Shown: piece by piece, positions 51,539-58,518 of the stretch | Position numbering within the stretch: position 1 is the stretch's first letter | How the letters are laid out: each line of letters opens with the position of its first letter | Source of the DNA: CAYNRA01 sp046293395 | Lineage (GTDB): Bacteria > Bacteroidota > Bacteroidia > Cytophagales > Spirosomataceae | Length of the DNA stretch: 64,000 nt | NCBI GenBank assembly: GCA_046293395.1 | Contig: JBKBOU010000001.1 | Span: forward strand, 310,001 to 374,000 | Direction: 5' to 3' | The notes under the pieces: generated by a model | The model's input: only the letters and a program-made list of their open reading frames with translations | Told to the model about the DNA's origin: nothing | The model's database searches: none | Translations under genes and position numbers: made by a program

Positions 51539-51985
51539 TTAACTTGAAAAAAAAGGCAGTATTCGCTCGATGATTGATTTCGGCGTAGGAATAATTTTAT
51601 TCGTTGCCATTTCGACAAATACAAGCGTAGTTTCCCCTGTATGTACCAGCTCGCCTTCTTCATTGAATATTTCATACGAAAATACAATACGCACTTTGGG
51701 AATATCCCGAATGTGTACCCGTATTTGTATGAGTTCGTCGTATCTGATGGGTTTTAAGTAGCGCGAAGTATTCTCATAAACAGGCATCATCACACCTGCA
51801 TCTTCAAAATCACGGTAACGAAGTCCCAAATTTCGGATGGCTTCAACGCGGCCAATTTCGTACAGTCTTGCATAATTCCCATAATACATATAGCCCATTT
51901 GATCCACATCTGCGTAGCGCACGCGGTAGGGGAAATCACTGTAAAAATGGGGTTTATCAGCCACTTTATTTGATGTTTTTTGCAT
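51539..51985 (-). CDS. Hot-dog acyl-CoA thioesterase (YbgC/4HBT family)
   Basis: A 148-aa thioesterase starting at the ATG 51983-51985. The catalytic segment is RVRYADVDQMGYMYYGNYARLYEIGRVEAIR (about 22-52) with Asp in DVDQMG, typical of the YbgC-like 4-hydroxybenzoyl-CoA thioesterase group. The central beta strands VMMPVYENTSRYLKPIRYDELIQIRVHI follow. It hydrolyses acyl-CoA thioesters; the physiological substrate is unclear. The start lies 20 bp inside the 3' end of mltG, so the two genes overlap in the same operon. A much longer frame to 52246 overlaps mltG fully and is rejected. Confidence 0.88.
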   Translation of the reverse strand: MQKTSNKVADKPHFYSDFPYRVRYADVDQMGYMYYGNYARLYEIGRVEAIRNLGLRYRDFEDAGVMMPVYENTSRYLKPIRYDELIQIRVHIRDIPKVRIVFSYEIFNEEGELVHTGETTLVFVEMATNKIIPTPKSIIERILPFFSS

Positions 51986-53009
51986 TGAGTGCGTTTTGAT
52001 ACGTTTGTGCATTGACCAAATGTGCCTCGTAAGTAACGGCGAAATTGTGGTAGCCTGAAAAATCTTCTTTGGCACAAAAATAAATATAATCGTGTTTTTC
52101 AAAGTCCAAAACAGCCTCAATCGCTGCTCTTTCTGGCAACGCAATGGGGCCAGGAGGTAATCCTGTATTTCGGTATGTATTGTAGGGAGAAGAAACGGAT
52201 AAATGTTTCTCCAAGATTCGTTTGATAGAAAAATCTCCGACGGCAAATTTCACGGTTGGGTCAGCTTGAAGAGGCATGGAAATACCTAAACGATTGATAT
52301 ACACACCCGCTACGCGTGGCATTTCGTCTATTTTATTGGTCTCGCTTTGTATAATCGAAGCCATAATTCCTACTTGAATTGGACTCATATTGATAGATTT
52401 CGCTTTAGCCGTTCTTTCTTCGTTCCAAAAACGCTTGTATTCTTGGTTCATCCGGTCTAAAAATCCTTTTTCGTCCGTCGTCCAATAAATAAAATAGGTA
52501 TCTGGTAAAAACATACACATGATGGTTTCGGCGGTAAAGCCGTAAGACGAACAGATTTGCTCATCGTCTAGCATTTCACGCAGTTTCGCTGTATCCATCG
52601 TAAGTTTGGTGCCTAGTTTCCGGATAAGGTCGTCTTTGGTCCGAATATTATTGAAAGTAAGTTTTACCGGGTCTTGTGTGCCTCTTCGTAATTTGTCAAT
52701 GATTTCTTTGTTTCCCGAATTGGGTGGAATTTCATATCTACCAGGTTTGATGGCATTGTCCTCCCGATAATCGAGGTATTTGGTTAAAAATTGAAATCCA
52801 ATTTCGTCATGAATGAGCTTATTGGCGTGCAAAGTGTCAATGATTTGTTGGTAGGTGTATCCCTTTTTGATGTATAAAACAAAAGTTTCTTTTCCGTCAA
52901 CGTTCAAATTTGGGCTCTTGACGACCTGCCAAAAATAAAAGGAAAATGTAGTCGCCAAGGTAGTCGAAATGACAAGGAAAAGAGCGATAAATTTTTTATT
53001 ACGAATCAT
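51966..53009 (-). CDS. mltG: Endolytic murein transglycosylase MltG
   Basis: Inner-membrane enzyme that cleaves nascent glycan strands and so helps to set their length. The 347-aa protein has an N-terminal membrane anchor (FIALFLVISTTLATTFSFYFW), a LysM-like subdomain with YIKKGYTYQQIIDTLHAN, and the YceG catalytic domain. There the catalytic Glu is in ASIIQSETNKIDEMPRVAGVYINRL (about residue 218), followed by MPLQADPTVKFAVGD and SPYNTYRNTGLPPGPIALPERAAIEAVL, the diagnostic end block. It lies 3 bp downstream of hisS in one operon. Confidence 0.95.
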   Translation of the reverse strand: MIRNKKFIALFLVISTTLATTFSFYFWQVVKSPNLNVDGKETFVLYIKKGYTYQQIIDTLHANKLIHDEIGFQFLTKYLDYREDNAIKPGRYEIPPNSGNKEIIDKLRRGTQDPVKLTFNNIRTKDDLIRKLGTKLTMDTAKLREMLDDEQICSSYGFTAETIMCMFLPDTYFIYWTTDEKGFLDRMNQEYKRFWNEERTAKAKSINMSPIQVGIMASIIQSETNKIDEMPRVAGVYINRLGISMPLQADPTVKFAVGDFSIKRILEKHLSVSSPYNTYRNTGLPPGPIALPERAAIEAVLDFEKHDYIYFCAKEDFSGYHNFAVTYEAHLVNAQTYQNALNAKNIK

Positions 53010-53012
53010 AGA

Positions 53013-54386
53013 TTAAATACGTTTTGCGTTAATTTTTTCAATAATTTCAGCGATGCTTGCCTTGAACTGTTCGCCCGTCTCCATATTTTTAAGCGTATAA
53101 AGACCCGTTTCTATTTCTTCCGAGCCAATGACAATCACAAAAGGGATTTGTTTCTTATTGGCATAGTCGAGTTGTTTTTTCAATTTAACGATGTCAGGGT
53201 ATAATTCCGCTGAAATAGACGCATTTCTAAGCTGCATTAACAAAGGCAGTGCTGCTTGGTAGCTTTGTTCGTCAAAGTGCGTGAGAAGTACCTCGGTGGC
53301 GTGAAGTGCAGAAGCCGGAAACAGATTCAGTTCCTCCATGACATCATAAATACGGTCAACACCCAATGAAATACCTACACCTGACACATCAGGAAGCCCA
53401 AATGTACCCGTCAAATTATCGTATCTTCCTCCGCCAGAAATGCTCCCCATTTGTACGCCTATGGCTTTTACCTCAAAAATTGCACCTGTATAATAGCTGA
53501 GACCACGCGCCAAAGTAACATCCAATTGGATTTTAGGTGCTTGCAGTCCTAGCCGAGCAACAGTATTCCAAATGGTTTCAAGTTCTTCAATTCCCTTCAT
53601 CCCTACTTCTGAGCTTGCAAGCCAGGCACGAAGCGATTCAAAAGAAAATCCATCGGCAGTTGTCGTAAAAATAGGCTGTAATTTTTGCAAATGTTCTGTT
53701 TCGAATCCTTTTTCGATTAATTCTTCTTCTACTTTTTCTTGACCAATTTTATCTAATTTGTCGATAGCAACACAAAGTTGCGCTTCTTTTCCTGGTTTAC
53801 CGATGACCTCCGCAATTCCTGAAAGGATTTTTCGGTTGTTGATTTTGATAACAAAATCGGGTAGAGCTAATTTTTCAAATATTTCATGGAGCATACAGAC
53901 GATTTCTGCTTCACAAAGGAGTGAGTTTGTTCCGACAACATCGGCATCACACTGATAAAATTCGCGATAACGTCCTTTTTGGGGTCTATCTGCACGCCAA
54001 ACGGGCTGAATTTGGTATCTTTTGAAAGGCATCGCAATATCGTTTCTGTGCATGGCAACAAACCGAGCAAATGGCACAGTAAGGTCGTAGCGAAGTCCTT
54101 TCTCTGCAATTTTAGGGAGTATTTTTTTGGCGCCACCAGCGTAATCGAGTGGGTCAACAGTCGATAAAAAATTCCCTGAATTTAATATTTTGAATAGTAG
54201 TTGGTCGCCTTCTTCTCCGTATTTTCCCATCAATACAGAAAGGTTCTCCATAGTTGGGGTTTCAATGGGGGAGAAGCCGTATTTTTGAAAAACAGTGCGT
54301 ATATGTTGAAAAATATAGTTTCGTTTTGCCATGGTTTCTGGCCCGAAATCTCTTGTTCCTCTTGGGAGGCTTGGTTTAGACGTCAT
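53013..54386 (-). CDS. hisS: Histidyl-tRNA synthetase
   Basis: Charges tRNA-His; cytoplasmic class II synthetase. The 457-aa protein has the class II core: opening LPRGTRDFGPETMAKRNYIF, motif 2 region GRYREFYQCDADVVG (about 136-150), histidine-specific LARGLSYYTGAIFEV (HisA/B region), and motif 3 SGVGISLGVDRIYDVM. A C-terminal anticodon-binding domain (about 365-457) ends ETGEQFKASIAEII. Everything expected is present. It is the first gene of a four-gene minus-strand operon. Upstream lies the divergent promoter region of the 47-aa protein gene. Confidence 0.96.
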   Translation of the reverse strand: MTSKPSLPRGTRDFGPETMAKRNYIFQHIRTVFQKYGFSPIETPTMENLSVLMGKYGEEGDQLLFKILNSGNFLSTVDPLDYAGGAKKILPKIAEKGLRYDLTVPFARFVAMHRNDIAMPFKRYQIQPVWRADRPQKGRYREFYQCDADVVGTNSLLCEAEIVCMLHEIFEKLALPDFVIKINNRKILSGIAEVIGKPGKEAQLCVAIDKLDKIGQEKVEEELIEKGFETEHLQKLQPIFTTTADGFSFESLRAWLASSEVGMKGIEELETIWNTVARLGLQAPKIQLDVTLARGLSYYTGAIFEVKAIGVQMGSISGGGRYDNLTGTFGLPDVSGVGISLGVDRIYDVMEELNLFPASALHATEVLLTHFDEQSYQAALPLLMQLRNASISAELYPDIVKLKKQLDYANKKQIPFVIVIGSEEIETGLYTLKNMETGEQFKASIAEIIEKINAKRI

Positions 54387-54484
54387 TTTTTGTCAAAATA
54401 GTGTTTGAAAGAATCAATTTTGTTGGCTTAAATCAACAAAGGATGCCAAATTTAGTACGTTATTTTTTTATTTAATAAATTTTA

Positions 54485-54515
54485 TTGCTGTTTTCTAATC
54501 ATTTTTATACCTTTG
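54485..54515 (+). promoter_or_regulatory. Consensus Bacteroidota promoter (TTG-N20-TACCTTTG)
   Basis: TTG at 54485-54487, 20 bases, then a perfect TAnnTTTG box TACCTTTG at 54508-54515. It lies 44 bases upstream of the start codon of the 47-aa basic protein gene. Confidence 0.75.
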
Positions 54516-54559
54516 CGACCTAGTTTAGAATCGTATAAGTGAATTAAATAGATATCAAG

Positions 54560-54703
54560 ATGGCAGTTACGCAATTAAAAAGAAAAAGTAGAAAAAATAG
54601 AGCAATCGCTAATAATAAAGTTGCTGAAATCAAACGTTTGACTTTGAAACCAACTATCAAGCGTGTTGATGTAGAAGAATTGAAAGCAGCTTTTGCAAAC
54701 TAA
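54560..54703 (+). CDS. 47-aa basic protein, candidate ribosome-associated protein
   Basis: A short but convincing gene: consensus promoter upstream, perfect terminator downstream, ATG at 54560. The protein begins MAVTQLKRKSRKNRAIANNK, then VAEIKRLTLKPTIKRVDVEE, and ends LKAAFAN. About a quarter of the residues are Lys or Arg, concentrated in the first 30, with an amphipathic end. Such small basic N-terminal arms are typical of ribosomal or RNA-binding proteins. I recall similar short proteins from other Bacteroidota but cannot name the family with certainty; a lineage-specific ribosomal protein is a reasonable guess. Confidence 0.75.
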   Translation: MAVTQLKRKSRKNRAIANNKVAEIKRLTLKPTIKRVDVEELKAAFAN

Positions 54704-54722
54704 TTTCTCCTTACACCCAAAA

Positions 54723-54756
54723 AAGGCAGTATATGTTGAATATACTGCCTTTTTTT
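54723..54756. terminator. Terminator after the 47-aa protein gene
   Basis: Perfect stem GGCAGTATAT/ATATACTGCC with loop GTTGA, A-rich before and T7 after. It also lies after the convergent membrane-protein gene (stop at 54785). Confidence 0.9.
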
Positions 54757-54784
54757 ATGATTGGATAGCAAACAAGTTGCGACA

Positions 54785-55150
54785 TCAAGGCAAAGGGCCG
54801 TCAAAGTCTTTCCACGTTTTTCGATTGAAAGAGCCGGGTTTATTTCGTTTTTTTGGTTGATTTTTCCGCATTTCTTTCATCTTTTTCTTGTAATCCAACT
54901 GGGATTTATAAACAATCGCCTGACCAAAAATAGCCAAACCCGCGTTGAAAACTACCAAACTGAGTGTTCCCATAAAAACCCACGAAGCCGTATCTTGGCC
55001 GTTATGTTTGATCTGACCTGCTTCACTAAACAAACACAAACCAAAACCCGTCAAGGCAAGTCCGCCACCACCGTGTAACAACCATTTTGTTTTCAGTGAT
55101 AATTTGTCCAGTAATTTTTCTCCAGGTGCCTTTTTTTTAGGTAATTCCAT
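54785..55150 (-). CDS. Small two-helix membrane protein, unknown function
   Basis: A 121-aa protein. A basic N-terminus (PKKKAPGEKLLDKLSLKTKW) precedes a glycine-rich first membrane helix (LLHGGGGLALTGFGLCLFSEA, about 24-44) and a second helix (ASWVFMGTLSLVVFNAGLAIFG, about 55-76). The C-terminal ~45 residues are strongly basic (KKKMKEMRKNQPKKRNK). By the positive-inside rule both termini face the cytoplasm. I do not recognise the family. It is a single gene, divergent from the methyltransferase at 55233. Confidence 0.7.
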   Translation of the reverse strand: MELPKKKAPGEKLLDKLSLKTKWLLHGGGGLALTGFGLCLFSEAGQIKHNGQDTASWVFMGTLSLVVFNAGLAIFGQAIVYKSQLDYKKKMKEMRKNQPKKRNKPGSFNRKTWKDFDGPLP

Positions 55151-55232
55151 GTAAAATTGAGTCTGATTTATGATAAAATTTTAAATGTTAGGGCAATACA
55201 CGTAAATTTGAGTTTTAAACAACTGTTCAAGA

Positions 55233-55997
55233 ATGAAACAAATTATTAGCTTGCTCATACGGTTTGTGCCCCGTAAATATCTACAGCTTTTCAGCCATAT
55301 TCCGTTAAAAGTGTATGCAGCGTTTATGCGTGGAAATGACGTAGAATGTACTGTATGTGAAAACAAATTTACTAAATTTTTACCATACGGACGATTATCC
55401 CCCCGAGAAAATGCGTTGTGTCCAAGCTGTTTAGCCCTTGAAAGACACCGCCTCATGCAACTATACCTCAAAGAAAAAACAAATTTTTATACCCAAAATC
55501 ACCGCGTTTTGCACGTAGCACCTGAATATTGTTTCTTGCATCGCTTCGATAAATTAACCAATCTCGACTATATCACAGCTGACATTGAATCGCCTCTTGC
55601 AAAAGTGAAAATGAATATTGAAGCTATTCCGTTTCCAGATAATTCCTTCGATGTTATTTTCTGTAACCACGTTCTTGAACACGTAGAAGATTTTAATCAA
55701 GCAACGCGTGAATTATACCGCGTTTTGCGCCCCGGTGGTTGGGCAATCATGCAATCTCCGCAAAATATGGCAATGGCTGAAACCCTCGAAGACCCAAGCA
55801 TCACCGACCCACGAGAAAGAGAACGCATCTTTTTGCAATCCGACCACCTTCGTTTGTTTGGAAGAAATTATGGACAAGAATTGGCGCGCGCCGGATTTAC
55901 CGTGCATGAAGACCATTTCGTTCAAGAAATGCCCAAAGAATTGGCAAAAAGATATGCTTTGCCTATGGAAGAAATTGTGTATTATTGTACAAAGTAG
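55233..55997 (+). CDS. SAM-dependent methyltransferase with N-terminal zinc-ribbon-like motif
   Basis: A 254-aa protein. Residues about 30-70 contain two Cys pairs (CTVCENKF and LCPSCLALERHR), a zinc-ribbon-like module common in sugar- or polysaccharide-linked methyltransferases. The methyltransferase core follows: YITADIESPLAKVKMNIEAIPFPDNSFDVIFCNHVLEHVEDFNQATRELYRVLRPGGWAIMQSP, where DNSFDVIFCNHVLEHV is motif IV region of the Methyltransf_11 family. The classical motif I glycine loop is weak (RVLHVAPEY). The likely substrate is a small molecule or glycan; unknown. Followed by a hairpin (56011-56049) without a T-tract. Confidence 0.82.
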   Translation: MKQIISLLIRFVPRKYLQLFSHIPLKVYAAFMRGNDVECTVCENKFTKFLPYGRLSPRENALCPSCLALERHRLMQLYLKEKTNFYTQNHRVLHVAPEYCFLHRFDKLTNLDYITADIESPLAKVKMNIEAIPFPDNSFDVIFCNHVLEHVEDFNQATRELYRVLRPGGWAIMQSPQNMAMAETLEDPSITDPRERERIFLQSDHLRLFGRNYGQELARAGFTVHEDHFVQEMPKELAKRYALPMEEIVYYCTK

Positions 55998-56054
55998 GCT
56001 ATCCCTAAATAAAGGTTGGTAGCTTGCCTCTCAACAACTATCAACCTTTACACT

Positions 56055-56783
56055 ATGTCACTTTCTCCTCTCGCCGTCATAACAGGCGGCTTATCCGGTA
56101 TCGGGAAAGAAACGGCACTTGCCTTTCTCCATCTAAATTACCGCGTCGTTGTTCTCGACGTTCCCGAAACTTCCAATGGATTTTTACCCTCTGAAATCTC
56201 TTATTTTTCCTGCGATGTCAGTCAGGAAGAAAGCGTCAAATCAGTTTTTGAACAAATTGAATCCCAATTTGGCGTTCCAGATATTCTGGTAGCCAATGCT
56301 GGTATTTTAGGTCCTCGCAAAGCAGTAGAAAATTACCCAACTGATGATTTTAACCGCGTCATCGACATCAATATCAAAGGTGTTTGGTATTGTATGAAAA
56401 ACGTACTGCCAGGCATGAAAGCCCGTAAATCGGGTAAAATAATTACAACGGCTTCTGTCGCTGGTCATGTCGGAATGGCAGGACATATCGCTTATTCTGC
56501 CAGTAAACATGCTGTACTTGGTATGACCAAAACACTTGCGTTGGAGGTCGCTAAATTCGGTATCCATGTCAATGCAGTTTGTCCTGGATTTACGGAGACG
56601 GCTATGCTCGATTCCGCAGAGGTAGATGAAAACTACAAAAAAGGGCTTCTGTTCGCTACACCTATGAAACGTTTTGGACATCCTTCCGAGATTGCTTCTG
56701 CCATTGTCTTTTTAGCTTCAGATGCTTCTTCGTTCATGACAGGTCAAGGTATTATCCTTGATGGAGGATTATCTATTCAATAA
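56055..56783 (+). CDS. Short-chain dehydrogenase/reductase (classical SDR)
   Basis: A 242-aa NAD(P)-dependent oxidoreductase starting at ATG 56055. Cofactor motif TGGLSGIGKETALAF (near 10-24), acidic VVLDVPE favouring NAD, NAG motif LVANAGILG, and the catalytic Ser-Tyr-Lys: ITTASVAGHVGMAGHIAYSASKHAVLG (Tyr and Lys of YSASK). The C-terminal PGFTETAML and DASSFMTGQGIILDGG are also classical. It resembles FabG-like and 3-hydroxyacyl dehydrogenases but the substrate cannot be set. It lies 16 bp upstream of a second SDR gene, so the two act together. Confidence 0.9.
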   Translation: MSLSPLAVITGGLSGIGKETALAFLHLNYRVVVLDVPETSNGFLPSEISYFSCDVSQEESVKSVFEQIESQFGVPDILVANAGILGPRKAVENYPTDDFNRVIDINIKGVWYCMKNVLPGMKARKSGKIITTASVAGHVGMAGHIAYSASKHAVLGMTKTLALEVAKFGIHVNAVCPGFTETAMLDSAEVDENYKKGLLFATPMKRFGHPSEIASAIVFLASDASSFMTGQGIILDGGLSIQ

Positions 56784-56799
56784 TTTCAAACAAAAAAAC

Positions 56800-57576
56800 A
56801 TGAGTTTAATCTATCAAAATGCTTTTTCGTTGGAAGGAAAAGTAGCCGTTATCACCGGCGCAAGCAAGGGAATTGGAGAATCTATCGCCCGTTTTTTTGC
56901 AGCGTTTGGAGCAAAAGTGGTCATTAGCAGTAGAAAACAAACGGACTTGGATGCACTTGCCCTAGATATTTCGCAACAATCTGGTTCTGAGGTCATCGGT
57001 ATTGCAGCCAATGCGGGAGATTTGGAACAAGTGCAGGCGTTGATTGATAAAGCCATTGCTTATTTTGGAGGAATTGATATTTTAGTCAATAATGCAGCTA
57101 CAAATCCTGTCTTTGGACCTTCCTTGGACTGTGACGCCAAAGCATTCGATAAAATTATGGCTGTAAATGTCCGCGCACCGTTTGAAATCGCGAAGTTGGT
57201 TTATCCCTCCATGAAGGAACGGGGTGGCGGCTCCGTGATAAATATCAGCAGTATCGCCGGAATTACCCCAGACCCCGGTTTGGGGATGTACAGTGTCAGC
57301 AAAGCTTCGTTAAATATGTTGACTAAAGTACTTGCCAAAGAGTGGGGAGAAGCAGGTATTCGCGTAAATGCAGTTTGTCCTGGCTTGATTAAGACCAAAT
57401 TCAGTCAAGCACTTTGGGAAAATGAAAAGATGTTGGCCCATTTTACGAAACGACTTCCTATCGCCCGTATGGGAACGGTGGAGGAAGTCGCTTCGTTAGT
57501 GCTTTATCTGGCGTCACCGGCATCAAGCTATATTACGGGTACCATTTATTCTGTAGATGGTGGAACAACGATTTAA
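56800..57576 (+). CDS. Short-chain dehydrogenase/reductase (classical SDR), second copy
   Basis: A 258-aa SDR starting at ATG 56800. Motifs are TGASKGIGESIARFFA (cofactor), the basic VVISSRKQTDLDA after strand 2 that favours NADP, VNNAATNP (NNAG region), and the catalytic INISSIAGITPDPGLGMYSVSKASLNML. The end SYITGTIYSVDGGTTI is normal. It is more similar to peroxisomal/DHRS4-like SDRs than to its neighbour, so the pair is not a recent duplication. Its stop codon is directly adjacent to that of thrB on the other strand, with no terminator between. Confidence 0.9.
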   Translation: MSLIYQNAFSLEGKVAVITGASKGIGESIARFFAAFGAKVVISSRKQTDLDALALDISQQSGSEVIGIAANAGDLEQVQALIDKAIAYFGGIDILVNNAATNPVFGPSLDCDAKAFDKIMAVNVRAPFEIAKLVYPSMKERGGGSVINISSIAGITPDPGLGMYSVSKASLNMLTKVLAKEWGEAGIRVNAVCPGLIKTKFSQALWENEKMLAHFTKRLPIARMGTVEEVASLVLYLASPASSYITGTIYSVDGGTTI

Positions 57577-58506
57577 TTAATCCAATACTTTTGGTCCGTT
57601 TTGATTGATTCGAGACACAAAAACATTTGTATGTATCCCAGAAGGCATAAAAACGTGTTGCATGGCTTGTGCGACACGTTTTGCTGTCTCTTCTCCTTTA
57701 GAAAAAGCAAAAATAGATGGCCCCGCACCTGAAATACTACAACCCAATGCACCTTGGTCAAGTGCTGCCTTTTTTACATCAAAAAAATGAGGTATCAGAA
57801 TAGAACGGACGGGCTCAATGATGTAGTCCACCATAGAACGGCCAATCAGATCGTAATCTGCTTGCATCAATCCAGCTACCAAACCTGCTACATTTCCCAT
57901 CTGTGCAATTCCTTTCTTCAAAGAAACTTCATCCCGCATAATAAAGCGAGCATCTTTTGTATTTACTTCAATGTCTGGATGAACAATCGTTACGAATAAG
58001 TCAGAAGGCGTAGAAATTTTGAAAACATCCAAAGGTTGGTAACTCCGGACAATCACAAAGCCACCTAGAAGTGCCGGTGCGACGTTATCTGCATGGGCAG
58101 AGCCACAGGCAACGCGCTCTCCTTCCATCGAGAAAGGAAGTAAATCTCGTGTGGATAGAGGGCTGTCTAACAGTAAATTAGCGCCAAAAACACCAGCTAC
58201 AGCACTTGCTGAGCTGCTCCCAAGCCCGCTACCCAAAGGCATTTTTTTATGTAATTGAATATCAAAACCTTGTTTGAGCGATATACTTTCTAAAAAACGA
58301 ATGATAGGCAAAGACACCGTGTTTTTTTCAGGAACATAGGTTAATTTTCCTTGATCGCCTGTAATTTCCGTGATGACAATTTTATCGTCATTCCGTTTTG
58401 TAAGAATAACTTCATCCCCAGGTTGGTCAACAGCTAAGCCAAAAATATCGAATCCACAGGCGACATTCGCGACAGTCGCTGGAGCAAATATGCATATACT
58501 TTCCAC
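57577..58506 (-). CDS. thrB: Homoserine kinase
   Basis: Phosphorylates homoserine in threonine biosynthesis. The 309-aa GHMP kinase has FAPATVANVACGFDIFGLAVDQPGDEV near the N-terminus, the ATP loop KMPLGSGLGSSSASAVAGV (about 86-104), and the C-terminal motif LGCSISGAGPSIFAFSKG (about 255-272). All three GHMP motifs are intact. It lies 12 bp downstream of thrA. Threonine synthase (thrC), often third in this operon, is not here; the next gene is convergent. Confidence 0.95.
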   Translation of the reverse strand: MESICIFAPATVANVACGFDIFGLAVDQPGDEVILTKRNDDKIVITEITGDQGKLTYVPEKNTVSLPIIRFLESISLKQGFDIQLHKKMPLGSGLGSSSASAVAGVFGANLLLDSPLSTRDLLPFSMEGERVACGSAHADNVAPALLGGFVIVRSYQPLDVFKISTPSDLFVTIVHPDIEVNTKDARFIMRDEVSLKKGIAQMGNVAGLVAGLMQADYDLIGRSMVDYIIEPVRSILIPHFFDVKKAALDQGALGCSISGAGPSIFAFSKGEETAKRVAQAMQHVFMPSGIHTNVFVSRINQNGPKVLD

Positions 58507-58518
58507 GATTCGATGGGT

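Noticed and set aside
51986..52246. Extended N-terminus for the thioesterase
   Set aside because: It would lie wholly inside mltG, and family similarity begins only after the ATG at 51985.
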